This document shows positions 11,706 through 25,425 of a DNA stretch of 64,000 nucleotides, in pieces. The DNA is taken from positions 124,001 to 188,000 of the forward strand of contig QJNS01000037.1 in assembly GCA_004154925.1 (NCBI GenBank), in the 5' to 3' direction. The DNA is from Monosporascus cannonballus (Eukaryota > Ascomycota > Sordariomycetes > Xylariales). Each line of letters starts with the position of its first letter. The first letter of the stretch is position 1. The notes beneath the pieces are model-generated. The model made no database searches. It was given only the letters and a program-made list of their open reading frames with translations, and was not told the DNA's origin. The translations under genes were made by a program, and so were the position numbers.

Positions 11706-14700
11706 TCTATTTGCCATAAAAAATAACGCAATAATTACTAAAAGCAAAGCTCGCCGACTGCAAAACGAACTTAAGTTATTAATCGAAAAGACCGCCGATT
11801 GGAACCTAACTGACGAACGATTAATTACGGTACGGGAATAGGCGAAAAAGCTTATAACGGAGCTTTAACGGGTAAAGAATTATGGTCCCCGGGATCCTAA
11901 ATCCCCTTATATATATAATAAAAATATATTCCGATAACCGTTAATTAAACGGTCGGAAAACGGGCGTAACATAATAAACGTATTCCGGAATTTAAAGTAA
12001 AAAAAAATTAAATCTTTTAATTATAACTAAATTTTGGAAATTATTTGTTAATAAAATAAATAATATTCGGAATTATTCCGATAATTAGCCGAATAATAAA
12101 TAATAATATAGGTTAAGAAAGCAAAGTTTTATAAATTAATTGCGATATCGTTATAAAAGCCTAAGGATAATAAATAAATACCGCATTATAATTATCCGAA
12201 ATTTTTCGAATACGTATCGATCAAAAAAAAAAAGAAAATTAAATAAAAATTATTACGGAAACTTCCGTTCAAAAGCTAAAACCAAATACTTTTCTTTATA
12301 TTTAATAGGTTATAAGTTATATGGACGTTTTTATTACGAACGTTTAATAATTATACCGCGTTACGTTTAATTATTTTAATTACGAAAAGAAATTAAAAAT
12401 CAAAGATTTATAGATTTTTATTGGAAAGAATTACGCAAATTTTAATATTTTTGATAAGGAATATAAAGAACAGGTTATAAAAATGCGATAATAATCGGAT
12501 TAATTACAGTAGGACTTTTACGTTAAATAAATATTTTTAATTTATGAAATAAAATTTATAAATATTTTTAACTTAAAAAATAATTAAAATAATAAACGTT
12601 TTGTTTTTAATTATTTTTATAAATTAATATTAGAATTATAAAATATCTTATTACGAAAAAACGTTAAATTAAAATAAATTAATAACGTGGTAAATAAGGT
12701 AAAACGTTATTAAAATGCTTAAAAAAAGGCGAAAAAAACCGATTATTTTCCGTTAAAAATATTAATAAGGATAAACGATTTTATTTTAACGTTTTTGAAG
12801 AGAACAATGCCCAAAATAAATTAAAGACGTTACGTAAAAGTAATAAGGATTACGGGCGTTTTTATATTCGGAAAATAAATAATTGCCGATTTAATTTTAA
12901 TCGGAATCAGTTTGTACGATTTAATATCTTTGATTTTTATAAAGGCGTATTTAAATATTATAATTATAAGAAGTTAAGTTATAAAAATTTAAATTATAAA
13001 TTAAAAAGGGATACGACAATTTTGTTATCCCGGCTATACGGAAACCGATTTCCGAAAACCGTATAAAACGTTATAATGTATAACGACGAATTAAATTAAT
13101 CCGTAGACGTAAATCTAAAGGAAAAGCCGGAATAAACGTATATATCCAATTCATTTCGGCTAATAATTATAAAACGGTCGGAATAAAACCGCCCTTTAAA
13201 AAGAAAGTACTTATTAAAAGAAATATGGGGGACGTAGCGGTATAAGTAAATATAAATACCGGAACATAAGTAAATATTATAAGAAAAAAGTTGACAAAAA
13301 AGTTTAACTTCTAATTAATTGTCGTAAATATTTCGGGCCTTATCGGCATTAACGGCGCGTATATTAAATATTATAAAGTTTACGAAATTTTTGTTAGCAT
13401 AATAAATAATAACGGGAACGAATAAAAATTTAAGAAAATTTATTTTGCAATATATTGCAATCGGAAAACGTTCGATTTTTATTATTTAAATCCGAAATGG
13501 GTAAATTAAGGATTTTGGTAAATATAATTATATATGAATAATTATACGGATTATTATAAAAGGTTAATAAATAAAAAATCGTAAATTTAACGTTTTCCGG
13601 TAAGTAAGTTTATACCGTTAACTTGATAAATTTAACCGAAAAACTAAATATCCTAGAATTCGGAAAATAACAGAAATAAAGGATAACCGATTTTTTTGTA
13701 TATTTAAAAAAATATCCGGCGAATATATTCCGAAAAAATAGTAAAAAAGATATTTCAGTTATTAAGGATAATATATATAATAAATTTAATTTTAAGGAAA
13801 ACGTTTTTATTCGGATTAATTTACCTTATTTCGGAAACCTAAAGGAAAATATTCGAAAAATATATCCGAAAAAACCTAAAAATAAGTTGGATATATTATT
13901 TAAAAATAAACGTAAAGGTATTAATATTATTTATGCTTAAATAGGACAGTCATTTTTAATTATCTATTAATTATAAGGAGTTAAATCGGATAATAATAAA
14001 AAATTAATACTTTTTATTTTTAATTTTAAAAATAATAAATTGCTTAATGTTAATTAAGGTATTTTCGAAAATTAATTTTAAGGATATTTATTACCGTATT
14101 AGAATTAAAAAAAACGATTAATGGAAAATTATTTTCCGAATGCGGTACGAGTAATTTAAATATACGGTTATATTATTTGGCCTTATTAATACGTTAATTA
14201 CGTTTTAGATTTATATATATAAGGTATTAATTAAATTAATTAATTATATATATATAATATATTTAAATAATATAATTATTTATTCGGATAATAAAAAGAA
14301 ATATACGAAATATTTTTAATTAGTTTACGAACAGTTATTATAATATTAATTATTTACTCAAACCTTTAAGTACGAATTTTTCAAAAAAAATTAAAGTTTT
14401 TAAAATTTATAATTAATATTAACGGTTTGGAGATGAACCGCCGACCGGTTAATATTATTAAAGTATGGTTAAAATTAAAATTAATTTATAATATTTAAGT
14501 ATTTTTGGGATTTGCAAACTTTTATCGGAAATTTATTATTTATTATTTACCTATTACCGAATTTATTATTAGGTTTTTAAAAAGGGCGTAAGATAAAGAA
14601 AAAATAACAAAATTCCTATAAACCGAAAAGGTTAAAAAGATATTTTAAAATTTAAAAACTATTTTTTAATCGGTAATCATTTTCCGATATTGGACTAACG

Positions 14701-17300
14701 TTAAAAATATTAGGGTTAAAATAAACGTTTTAATAAAAATTATATTAAGGATGTTTTTATAAAAATACGCAAAATATTAACGCCTAATTATATATTAATT
14801 GCGAAAATTAAATCTAACCGAAAAGTAATAAATTATAAGATAATAAGAATTTTTAGTAATTAGAAAAAATTTAAAATATTAACGGTAATATTTTAAAAGT
14901 ACGGAAAATATTTTTTAATACTTACCGATTATATGGTATTAAAGAATATAATAAAAGTGCTAATGCGTAATTTTAAAAGGAGGTTAACCCGATAAATTTA
15001 CCACTTTACGTAATTTAATTTTAAGATTTAATACCGACCGGGCGCCGCTAACCCGGCAAATAAGATAATTAAACGTCCGGATTACATATTAAGGGAAATC
15101 GCATATAAAAACGTAATCTTCACGTTATCCAAAAAATACGGATTTATGAATTATATGCCGGAAAACGTACGGAAAATAATTGCAAATATATAATATAACT
15201 TAAAGCATTATAAAACGGTAAAAAGCTTTATAAAAATAATATAAAATTCGCTTATTATAAAATTCTAAAATAAATTTTAAATAACGCAAATTTAAATAAC
15301 CATTATTTACGTAAAAAAAGCAGAAAGTTTTCGTTATATAATTGTAAAAGGTTTTTAAAAGGAAAAAGAAAATAAAAAATTATGTGCTTGCCGAATTTAT
15401 TATTTACGAATAATAATATAAATATAAATCGTAATAATAATATAATTAACGGTTAAATAATAATAACCACAAATTGTAACCGTATTACGATTAAATTCCG
15501 AAAAAATTAAGGAAAAGGAAATTAATACTAAGGTTATTATTTATAATTAGTACGTTTTACGTTTTATGGCAAAAAAACTAATTAAGAACGAAACGGTATT
15601 TTAGCCGAAAATTTCTTAATAATTTTATAATTAAATTTGAAAATTATAAATTAAGAATTTAAATATTATAGAATTAATACGGATAATTGTACGTTAAGCC
15701 GGAATAAAAAGAAAATATTTCCTGGATTTAAATAAGGTTTTATATTATTAGGATAAATTTGTAATCCCGTTATAAGGCGTTTTACAGAAATAATTAATTA
15801 ATTAATATTATAATAATTTAAAAGTAAAATACATGGGATATATTCGTATATTAAAAATAATAATTAAAATGTTTTCTTAGGAAAATATAATAAACGATAC
15901 CTGAAAATATATTAAATAATACTTAAATTATTAGAGCATAATAAAGTTACGCCATAAACCATATAAATAATTACAATTTTTGCCGTTATTTAAATAACCT
16001 TTTTAAGAAATTTTATTAGATTTTATTACAGGATTTTCTAAAAGCTTAGGTTTAAATAGGTTAAAATACGACGTAATCCTGGTAATCGTCGACCGTTTTA
16101 CGAAATTAGGATTATTTATCCTTACGGTTAAAACCTTAATTATAACCAAATTGGCCTAATTATTTGATAATAAGGTTAAATGTAAATTCGGTATGTTAAC
16201 CCGAATTATTAATAATAAAAATAAGTTATTAATAAATTAATTTTGGGCGGAATTTTGCAAAAAATAAAAAATAAAACGGCGAATATTAATTACTTATTAT
16301 TTGTAAATCGATAAATAAACGGAACGTACCTATTAAGTTTTAAAATATTATTTCCGTAATTACGTTAATAAATATTAAAATAATTAAATAAAGTTATTAT
16401 GAAATACGGAATTTGTATATAATAATGCACGGAACGTATTTACCGGCCGTTTTTTGTTCGAAACCTTATATAAATATTATTTAAAAATAATAAAATACTT
16501 TTTATAAAGGTTTAAGGGATAAATATAAGAAATTAAAAAGCGCTTTGAAAAAATAACGGTTATTCGTTAAGTAATATACGAATATTAGGAGAAAATAGCG
16601 CCTGTCTAAAAAAAAAATATGATTAATATTACACGTTTATAGAATTCTAATTCAGATAATAAGTAAATTTATTAATCAAAAATTTTAATTTTAAGAATAA
16701 AAAATTCGTATTTATTTATATCCGAATTGCAATTAAGAAATAAATAAGTTTTTAAGCGTGTAAAGTAATTCTTTTAATTAAATATTAACGGATATATAAT
16801 ATAGTTTTAATATTCTTATTAAAACCGTAATATAATCGGGAACCGGGCGACGCTTAAATAACGTTACCGGACCTAATAAAAGAATAGGAAAAATAAATAA
16901 TAAAAAATATTATTTACTATTAAGATAATTAAGGGTAATACAAATATTTGATCAAATAAAAATATTGGCCCGCCAAATATAATACGTAAAAACCTTAAAA
17001 GCATTTCGAATACGCGTTTAAAATATTATAACGTTATAAAAAAAATTAAATATATATATAAGAAATAAAATAACTTAAAGATTATAAGGTAATAATAACT
17101 CGATTAACAATTAATCGCCTAATAATTTTAAAAATTATAAAAAATAATTTTAAATAAAATTAAAATATTAATATTAAAATATTACCTAGTTATATAATTA
17201 TTTTTAAATTTTTGGTGAATAATTACTTTGTTATATATTAATTAAAAACTTATAGGTAATATAAAAAAATTAAAATTTTATTTCGAAAATAAAATTTCGT
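11706..17300 (+). pseudogene. Element F gag-pol (RIP-inactivated)
   Basis: Gag probably begins around 11706; the readable frame to 11841 has a charged segment (KSKARRLQNELKLLIEK). RT near 14090-14290 reads KDIYYRIRIKKND, then FGLINTLITF and the catalytic box as YLNNIIIYS at 14260-14271, so YLDD has become YLNN. Integrase near 16070 reads YDVILVIVDRFTKLGLF, followed by matches to the rest of the core (A-E-F-x-Y-N near 16410). Order and motifs are Ty3/Gypsy. Stops are abundant; no product expected. A chromodomain could not be confirmed downstream of the integrase. Confidence 0.8.
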
Positions 17301-18719
17301 ATTTAATTATTAAACCTTACGTTAATTAATTTTTGGTAAACGTATTAAAGAAGTTAATATAAAAATATTAAAAAGTAATCGGAAAATATATGATGGCAAA
17401 AAATAAATATATTTAGTAAATTTATTGCGCGTAAAATTCGGAAGAAATTTAAAAACGTTATATTTTTTACGAAATGTAAGGCCTAAGTAACTGGAATATA
17501 ATTTATTATTGGTCGGAAATAGGGCGTTATTTTTAAAGCGTTTAATATACTTAGGTTTAATAATAGCTTTGCCGGGCAAAAACGTTTTTTAATTATAATT
17601 TTTAATAAGTATTACAATTTCGTTAAGGCGTTAGAAAACGGGCGGAAAATATTTATAAATAAGGAGCATAACGGTATAATAAATTTTAAAGGTTATTTTA
17701 TTTATGAAAATATCTTGAAATTATATTTAATCGGAAATTAATTACGGAATAATAAAAAAAAGGACCGTAATATTTACAAAAAAACTTTAAATTTATAAAC
17801 CTATAAAACGGCGTTAAAATTGGATTTTTGCAGTTATAATGGACGATCGGAAATTAATTTTAATTGTATTAAGGAAATAATATTTTTTAATATTAGCCGC
17901 GTTAAGGGCGAATTCGGCCTTACGAAAAATGTTAAGTCGACGACTGACCATAATTACGTTAAAACGTTCGTATTAAATATTCGTAATATAAGTTTTTTCG
18001 AATTTATCGATAAACTTTTAATTATTGGTACCGAATTAAAAAATCGTTTAGGCGGTATTTTTAAAAACGATCGGAATTTAAACGAAAATTAAATAACGAT
18101 ATTAATAATATTAAGAATAATTATTTACTGCGCGAAAGATTTTATGATAATAATTGGTTATAACGTAATTTAAAATATCCGGAATTTGAACGTAAATTTT
18201 ACGGTAATCGAAATAATGTTATATTATGTAAATATAATATGGTTTATTATTATTCGTAATATGATTAATACTTATTTTACTATCGGCGTCAAAGGGATAA
18301 CGTTGGAAAAAATCCCAGGTTTCCTTAATATCAAAGTATTATTTTTCTTGGAATTTCTTACGAGAAAAAAATTTAGCGAACGGAGATGGTATGCAGAATA
18401 AACGAAAAAAGCGAAATAAAAATAAAAAAAACGGGAGACCGAACGGAACGTATACGCCAAAGGAATGGAGATAAGGGCATAAAAAAGAAAAAAGAAAAAA
18501 AGGTAAATGAGGTGGGGTTAAAAACGGATTATAATAAGGAATTGGGTAAAATATAATTAATTAGGTAATATGGTACGTATGAATTATTACGGTAATTACC
18601 TATAATATAATATAACGGTAAATTATCGGTAAGTATATGTAATTAGATTTGCGAAATGCGTTATATTAAATTAATAATAATATTATTAAAAATTAATAGC
18701 TTAAAAAAAAGGAAGTAAT
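17300..18719. other. Unassigned 3' region of element F
   Basis: About 1.4 kb between the integrase end and the polypurine tract, longer than a chromodomain needs. A + frame at 17820-18092 is open for 90 codons (TTHVK-free, Lys/Asn/Ile rich; includes ISFFEFIDKLLIIGTELKNR) and another at 18186-18401; a minus frame is open at 17322-17579. None resembles a family I know. In such AT-rich DNA open frames of this size can arise by chance, so this is an observation only. Confidence 0.35.
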
Positions 18720-18925
18720 TGTAAAAATACAGCCCGAATAAGAATAAGGTTAATAGCTGATTAGCTACCGATTAATTACTAACATACTTATTAATATAAA
18801 TCCATTATCTGGCAGCTAGTAGGAAACGCCAGATGGAAATAACTTAATATATTTACTTCTTGGAATTTGCTCTACGACTGGTCGGAGATCAACTTACCCA
18901 GCTCACAGCTATCCATTATTTTACA
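18720..18925 (+). repeat. Element F 3' LTR
   Basis: Same length as 11495-11700. Starts TGTAAAAATACAGCC (RIP form) and ends well preserved, CAGCTCACAGCTATCC ... TTACA. Confidence 0.92.
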
Positions 18926-19072
18926 TAAGCTTTTTTGTTGACTTAAAGGGCTTAAGGTATTTGGCACCTTAAGACCTTTAAGCTAATTACGTAACGTTTT
19001 GGCTTGGGTCGGAATTAACCTTTTTGTAATTCCGACCGTTTGAGAAAAAGCTAAGACCGTTAGGTTATAATA
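18926..19072 (-). repeat. Element E 3' LTR, second part
   Basis: Resumes E LTR U3 (18926-18930 is the F target copy taagc) and ends GGTTATAATA, followed by tgatctcccctttt, the complement of the polypurine tract. Confidence 0.9.
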
Positions 19073-19159
19073 TGATCTCCCCTTTTTTAGGATTTTTATT
19101 CTTAAAGATTAAATTATTTATTTGTTAGTTTTAGTAGGTAATTTTTTTTATATGCTTAT

Positions 19160-19724
19160 TATATTAAGCCAAATCGAAAAATTTCGTTTCCGTAAACGTA
19201 TTAACGTTTTAATTTTTTCAAAACGTATTAAACGTTTTGGTTTTAAAATATCTTTTTATTTCCGTTGCAAATAGGAAAATGCGAAATACAAAATAGCTTA
19301 AAGGTTTTTAAAGTGTACGTAATATATCCATTATAGGGGTTTTTATAACGTTTTTTGTTTTTCGGAAATCGAATATTAAAAACTTTTTAACGAAAAAAAC
19401 CGTTTAAAGCGTAAAAAGGAGCAGGTTTGTGAAACGCTGCGCGCCGCCGCCAACAAATTGGATCGTTTACAAAAACAAAGGCGGTTATTTCGTTACCGTG
19501 ATATGGAAATGCTTTATTACGGTATTTAAGGTACGGAAATTATAAAAAAGTTTAAACGTTTCGAAAAAGAACAAAAATAGTTGGAAGCCACCGTTACGGC
19601 TATTACATTAACGTAAGCCGCGGCCAACTGGCCCAATATTCCGGCTATTAACTAGTCGATTTTTGATTAGGACGCGCTCATTATTGTTAGTAAAGGTTTT
19701 TCAATAAATGCGGGGCGCCAATAA
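19160..19724 (+). pseudogene. Antisense ORF of element E
   Basis: Homologous to the A copy. The frame near 19500-19724 reads MEMLYYGI, a charged helix (IIKKFKRFEKEQK), an Ala-rich stretch, NWPNIPAIN, SIFD, DALIIVSKGFSINAGRQ and stop. Four stops in this part look like CAA/CAG or TGG changes. 19420-19730 keeps more G+C (gctgcgcgccgccgcc near 19440) than the rest of the element. Opposite in direction to gag-pol. Confidence 0.6.
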
Positions 19725-22700
19725 GGTTCTTAACGGATTCCCAGGTATTTTCGGAATCCGAGTGCTTTTTTTATTTGATCAGATATTAGGTAAATCTATC
19801 TTATTTCCGTATGTCGAAAATTTTCACTATTTCGTATACCTATTCGTTTTCCATTTTTATATCGTTTTATACCGTATATACTTTAATTATATTTACTGTT
19901 AATTTAAACAAAAAAACATAAACAATTAGATAAAATTTAACTTTTGGTAAAAATTCCAATTAATAATTATTTTTTAAGATTTTCTTGGCGATTTTATAGG
20001 GATTAATGTATTTAAAATTGAATTTTCTATTAGGTTATTTTATTTAAATATTTTTTGTAACGAAGAAAGTTATTTTCCACTTTTCAAAAATTAATTTTTT
20101 TAACTTTTATTAGTTATAATATTTGCTTATTTAATTTTATATAAATTTTATTTTTATTTTTATTTCTTAATATAGTTATTGTAATTGTTTGAACGTAAGG
20201 ATTATTTTAATATTAATTAAACCGGTATCGCATATTTTTTTGTAAATTTCTAAAATAAAACCAAAATTTACGTTCGCAAGTATTATCTTAATACCTTCGT
20301 AATAATTGGTATTATAAACTAATTAAATAATACGTAATTTATGAATTTAATTATTTTATTCATAATTAATATGATATCGTAAGTAAATATTTAAAATTTA
20401 ATTTATTCGTTTTATTTATTTATTTGTTTAAAATGTAAATGTATTAGATAATTTATAATTTAAACCGATGTATGTTATAAGGCCTTATTAAAACTTAAAT
20501 ACGAACATTAATCTTTTATTTAATATAATTTTAATTAATAATTTATGTATATTAAAAATATTTTTAAAAAATATATACTAATTATTCGGTATTTATATTT
20601 TCAGAATATGGTAAAAAATAAGAAAATTTCGTAAATCGATCGACGATTACGAAAATATTATCGTAATACATTTCCGTAACTAAATCTTTTAATATAAAGA
20701 ATTTAATAATAAAGTTAAATATAACCAAATATTATGGTTATTTTATAATTAATAATAACTATAATTTTCCGTATAGCTTATATTGTCAAATCTTTGCCTT
20801 AACGTAAACGTCGTAATACCTCAAAATTTTTTATATTTTTAATTTTATTTTTGGAAAAATATATATGCGTTAAAATCGTTTTAAGGTTTTATAAATCCCT
20901 AAATATTTATATACTTAATATTCGTATATTTTTCGTATTAAATGTTTTTAATATTTTTCTGGAATTTATATCTTATTCGTTTTTTGGTTTTCTGGAAAAT
21001 TATCGTTATGTTATTAGATTTTCTAATATATATTGCAAAATATTACCCGAATTATGGTAATTTGAAATAAACGTAAATATCTTTCTATAATAATATTAAA
21101 AATTATATAGCTAATGTTAACTAATTTTTTTTCAAAAGTTTAATCGCTTACTTAAAATATTTAATTTGTTATTTTTTAATCCTTTTTTATAAATAAAAAT
21201 AAAATCGAAATTTGTTAATTTTTTTATATATCTTAATTATCGTTTTGTAAACTCCCTAATTGTAATAAATCGGATAAAATTTTGGTAATCTATATAAATC
21301 TTAACCTGGTATAAGTCTTTTTTTAGCAAATACTTAAATTCCCGAAATACCATAATAACAACTATAAATTCCTTATTTGTAATACCGTAATTAAATTCGT
21401 TTCTTTTTAACTTATACGAAAAGAATATAATAAAATATAATTTGCCTTAATTATTTCTTTATCCGATTATTATATTTAATACGTTATCCGAAATATCGGT
21501 TTTAAGCTTAGTAAGGCAGTTTAAATCGTACATAATTAATATTAATTTATTGGTAATTATATCCTTAACATCTTAAAATATTTTTTCCATATTTGGCGTC
21601 CATTTAAATTCTTTTTTTATAAGATTTATTAAGAGTATAATTATTTTATTAAAATTTTAAATAAATTTCTCATAATAATTAATAAATCCAAGAAATATCT
21701 GTATTTTTTTGACCGTTATTAGTGTCTATTATTTTGTAATTGCAGCGGTTTTCTTAAGGTCTATTTTAATATATCCTAAAGTAATAATATATCCTAAATA
21801 TGTTACTTTGTATATATAGAACTAATTTTTTTGGCGTTAACGAATAATTTTACGTCCAATAAAACTTAAAGAACTTTATAAACGTATTTTAGGTATATTT
21901 TTTTTATTTTCAAAAAATAAAAATATTGTTAAAATAATAAACGATAAAAATATTAAGATATTTTTGTAAAATATAATTTATTATCCGTTAAAAGATTATT
22001 AATACGGTCGTAAATCTTATTAATATAACAAAATACTTAAATAATTCGTATTTCGTTTTAAAAGTTATTTTTTTTTTGTATTTTTTTTAATCTTGATAAA
22101 ATTATATTTATTTTTAAAATCGAATATTTTAAATTACTTAATTCCATAAAATCGGTTTTTTGTTTTCGTAATTATAAATAATAATATTTAATATTTAATA
22201 ATAACGTTATTTAATTGTTAAAAATTAATTACAAATTGTAATTTTCCGTTTTCTTTCGGTACAAAAAATATTAAATATTTTGTTAGTAATTTCAAAAATT
22301 ACATCCATCTTTTTTATAGCCGATTTTCCAGATATTTTTTAAAAATACGTAATTCGTTGCCGCTAAAATTATAAATGGGATAAAATCTTATCGAAAATCT
22401 TTTTTTAAAAATTATTTTATAATTTCATTCGTTATATTTAAATAATTTCGTATTAAGTTCTTTTTTAAAAAGTTACTTATATCTATAATATTATGATAAT
22501 ATATTAATTAAATTTTTATATTTTTGGATTATTATTCCTACTATTTTAAATCGTTATATAATTGCTTTAATTTTGTTTTAATAATAATAATAATATATCG
22601 TATTTTTTTAATATCTGTTTTTTTATATCTTATTCCTTTAAATAACAAGATATTTATCGTATTCTTATACTTATATTCGTCGCTATTATCGATCAAATAT

Positions 22701-25000
22701 TAAAATCTTAATTCCTTTTTATTTGTTAATAAAATATAAGATAAATTTTACCTGGTTAATTCCGTTATTAATTAAAATTGCGTACTAGCGTATTTATAAT
22801 AATCTTAAGATCATATAGTAATTTCCGAATAAAACGATATTGAAATTAACCGTTTAATATTATCCTTTAACAAAAATTTCGAAATAATTAATTTCGCGTA
22901 TAATTTGTTTATTATCGTAAATAAATGCTTAACTTTCGGTATTCGTCGTTATATAAGGTTTTAACTTATATCTTTATAACAATTTAAACTTATTAATTAT
23001 ATTTGGTGCAATATAGTTTTTTTCAAAAACTTCGCAATTTATTATTATGATATATTAATACGTTTCGATTCGTATTTCCAAGGTAATAAAGTCGTTAACG
23101 TTTCCTATCGTCGTGTTTAAAGCATTTTTTAGGAATTCTCTTTAATTTCTCTAAGTTTCGTTATTATGCGGTTTTCTTATAAATAACTCTTTTTTAATTC
23201 CTATTGGAATTTATCGAACCTTATTTATATTTTTTTATATAACGTATTAAATTATTATATTTGTCGTTATTGTCGTCATATTATTGCTTTAAACTGTATT
23301 AATTTTTTTTAATTTTGTTATAATTCCTTTTCTTTTTAAATAATTTATTTTTAATGTTTATAACTACATCCTATTATACGTCGTTTTAGCTGTCGTTTTA
23401 GAAATCTTTTATAAATTAACGTATTTTTTCTTTAAAAACGTTTTTTTTAAAAATCTGTAATAAATGCTAATTTAAAATAAAAATCCGTAATAATTTTCTA
23501 ATAATACTTTTTTACTGTACGCTATAATAATTCTTTTTCCGTTTAATAATTATATTATCCATAATAACAAAAAAAGTTTTTTTACGGATATTACTTTTTT
23601 TTTAAATTAATTTTTTATTTCGGCCAATTATGGGATATTTCCTAAAGTTATAATTTAAAATTATTAATATTATTACCTATTATTTTTGTTATACCCGGTA
23701 CGGTTTAAAGAATTAAATTTCTTATAATACATTCGGATAATTCGTACGTAAATATATTATTTTTATTTTTCGTAATCGGGATATTTTCGTCGTCGACAGT
23801 ATATAGCATTCGTTTTACCGTATCGATTAGGTATTCCGGGATAAAGTTCTTTTATCTAATCCCGGTATTCGTATAACTATTTTTATAATGCCTTTTGTTA
23901 TATTTGCGATATTTATCAAACCAGCTTTTTGGCTTTTCGCATTTTTCGTCAAATTTTTTATCGTAATGGTCCTTATTAGATTTTTTACCTAAGGCCTAAT
24001 GCATATTTGGTTTAAATTATATCAATAATTTTGCTATCGTTTTCTTAATTATTCTTAAACTGTTTTTCCGGTATAAGGGTCCAGTTATCCTATTATAACT
24101 TTTTAAGTTTTTTATATTTATAAATTTTATATCCTATTTTGCCATCATTAAAACATTTAATTTAACTCCAATTTTATTTATAAGTAACGCCAAATTCTAT
24201 AAATCCTAACACCGTTCTATAAAAAATAAAAAATATATCTTTTTTCTTTTCTTAATTAAACTTATTATATCCCGAATATAAAACATATTATCCCTTTTTT
24301 TTATTATTTTTCAAACTGTCGAATATTAATTTTAATTATTTTTGCAATATACCGATCTAAAGTAATTAATCGTTTAATCCGAATAATTTTATCTGTTATA
24401 TTATTTTTAGCCCCTTATAAAATATTTCGATAAAGGCGTTAATTTTGTTATTTTCTTATTTTGCTTTAAGAATAAAACTTTTAAAATTTATATTATACTT
24501 AAATATAAATCTTTTTATTAGAATTATAAAAATTATTAAACCGTAAGTCGTTTTTTATCTGGATTGCCGAAATTATTACGTACTTTATTGTTAAAATTAA
24601 TATAAATTAAAAAAATTTTATTAATAAAATCCTTTTTATTTGCTTTTTTTATTTTTAAAAACTTTCATATAATAGGCTTAAAATAATTAACCGTATTTCC
24701 TATTAGACATATTTTTACTGCTAGGACTATATCCGCTGGATTATTAAAATCTAAGAAACGAAAGTAAATTCGTGCCTAAATTAGGAAGGTTTAAAAGTTA
24801 CCTTTTCCATCGTAAGGTTCTGGTTTTTTGGCTTTATACGAACGAAAAAAGGTTAGGTAAATGGCGTAGCCCTAAGCTGTCAAACTTTTTTCTTTGGCTC
24901 TCGAATTCGAACCTAAAGCTATTAAATAAAGGTTTCCTACGTACTAATCGATATTTTGATAATACTAAATATTACTCAGAATTTAACGGTATTACTAAAT
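19725..25000 (-). pseudogene. Element E gag-pol (RIP-inactivated)
   Basis: Minus-strand Gypsy gag-pol. The CCHC knuckle is near 24130-24175. RT near 21918-21955 reads IFIVYYFNNIFIF, so the YFDD box has lost both Asp. Integrase core near 20620-20680. Collinear with A throughout. No intact frame. Confidence 0.8.
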
Positions 25001-25014
25001 AAAAACTTATAACG

Positions 25015-25420
25015 TATAACGGCTAAACGGTTTAACCAATTTTTAAACGTTAAGTCGACAGGTTTATGTTAACAGAAATATCGTAAAAATCTAAACAATA
25101 AATACGGTAACGTATTATATCTCTTAATACGGGAAATACTTTATTGCAAATAATTAATATTGATAAATGTTATAACTTAAAATTATCTAAATTATAAATT
25201 TAATAAGCATATATATCTTTATCTTGGCTTAAGGTTTTTAAACGGCTTAAACCTTTGGGCCCGTTAAACTCTTTGAGCCCTCCTACTGGCTCAAAGGGCT
25301 TAAGGTGCTTGGCACCTTGAAACCTTTGAGCTAGTTACGTGACGTCTTGGCTTGGGTCGGAGCTGACCCCTTCGTGGTTCCGACCGTCTAAGAAGAAGCC
25401 AAGACCCTTAGGTCATAACA
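25015..25420 (-). repeat. Element E 5' LTR
   Basis: Inner end RIP-mutated (TATAACGGCTAAACGG). Outer U3 from about 25255 to 25420 well preserved, with TCACGTGAC-like tacgtgacgtc and final GGTCATAACA. Confidence 0.93.
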
Positions 25421-25425
25421 ACTTA

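Larger units (their letters stand above)
11495..18925 (+). mobile_element. Element F, second Ty3/Gypsy family, youngest of the nest
   Basis: Two 206-bp LTRs (11495-11700 and 18720-18925) with TGTGAG start and TTACA end, flanked by perfect duplications taagc (11490-11494 and 18926-18930). The purine run aaaaaaaaggaagtaat just before 18720 is the polypurine tract, so the element reads on the + strand. RT and integrase are recognisable as Gypsy (14260, 16070). The LTRs are unrelated to those of the other Gypsy copies. It lies inside the LTR of E, the deepest level of the nest. Confidence 0.94.
11232..25420 (-). mobile_element. Gypsy element E, inserted in D
   Basis: Left (3') LTR 11232-11494 plus 18931-19072 (405 bp, split by F); right (5') LTR 25015-25420 (406 bp). 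Target duplication acttg (11227-11231) versus actta (25421-25425), one G-to-A change apart, a RIP-type transition after insertion. D sequence resumes in register at 25426 (compare 19830 onward in E). Gag-pol on the minus strand. Confidence 0.93.

Noticed and set aside
12140..12370. 76-codon Arg/Lys/Tyr-rich frame in element F
   Set aside because: Lies within gag of F in AT-rich DNA; composition is what random AT-rich sequence gives and no motif is present.
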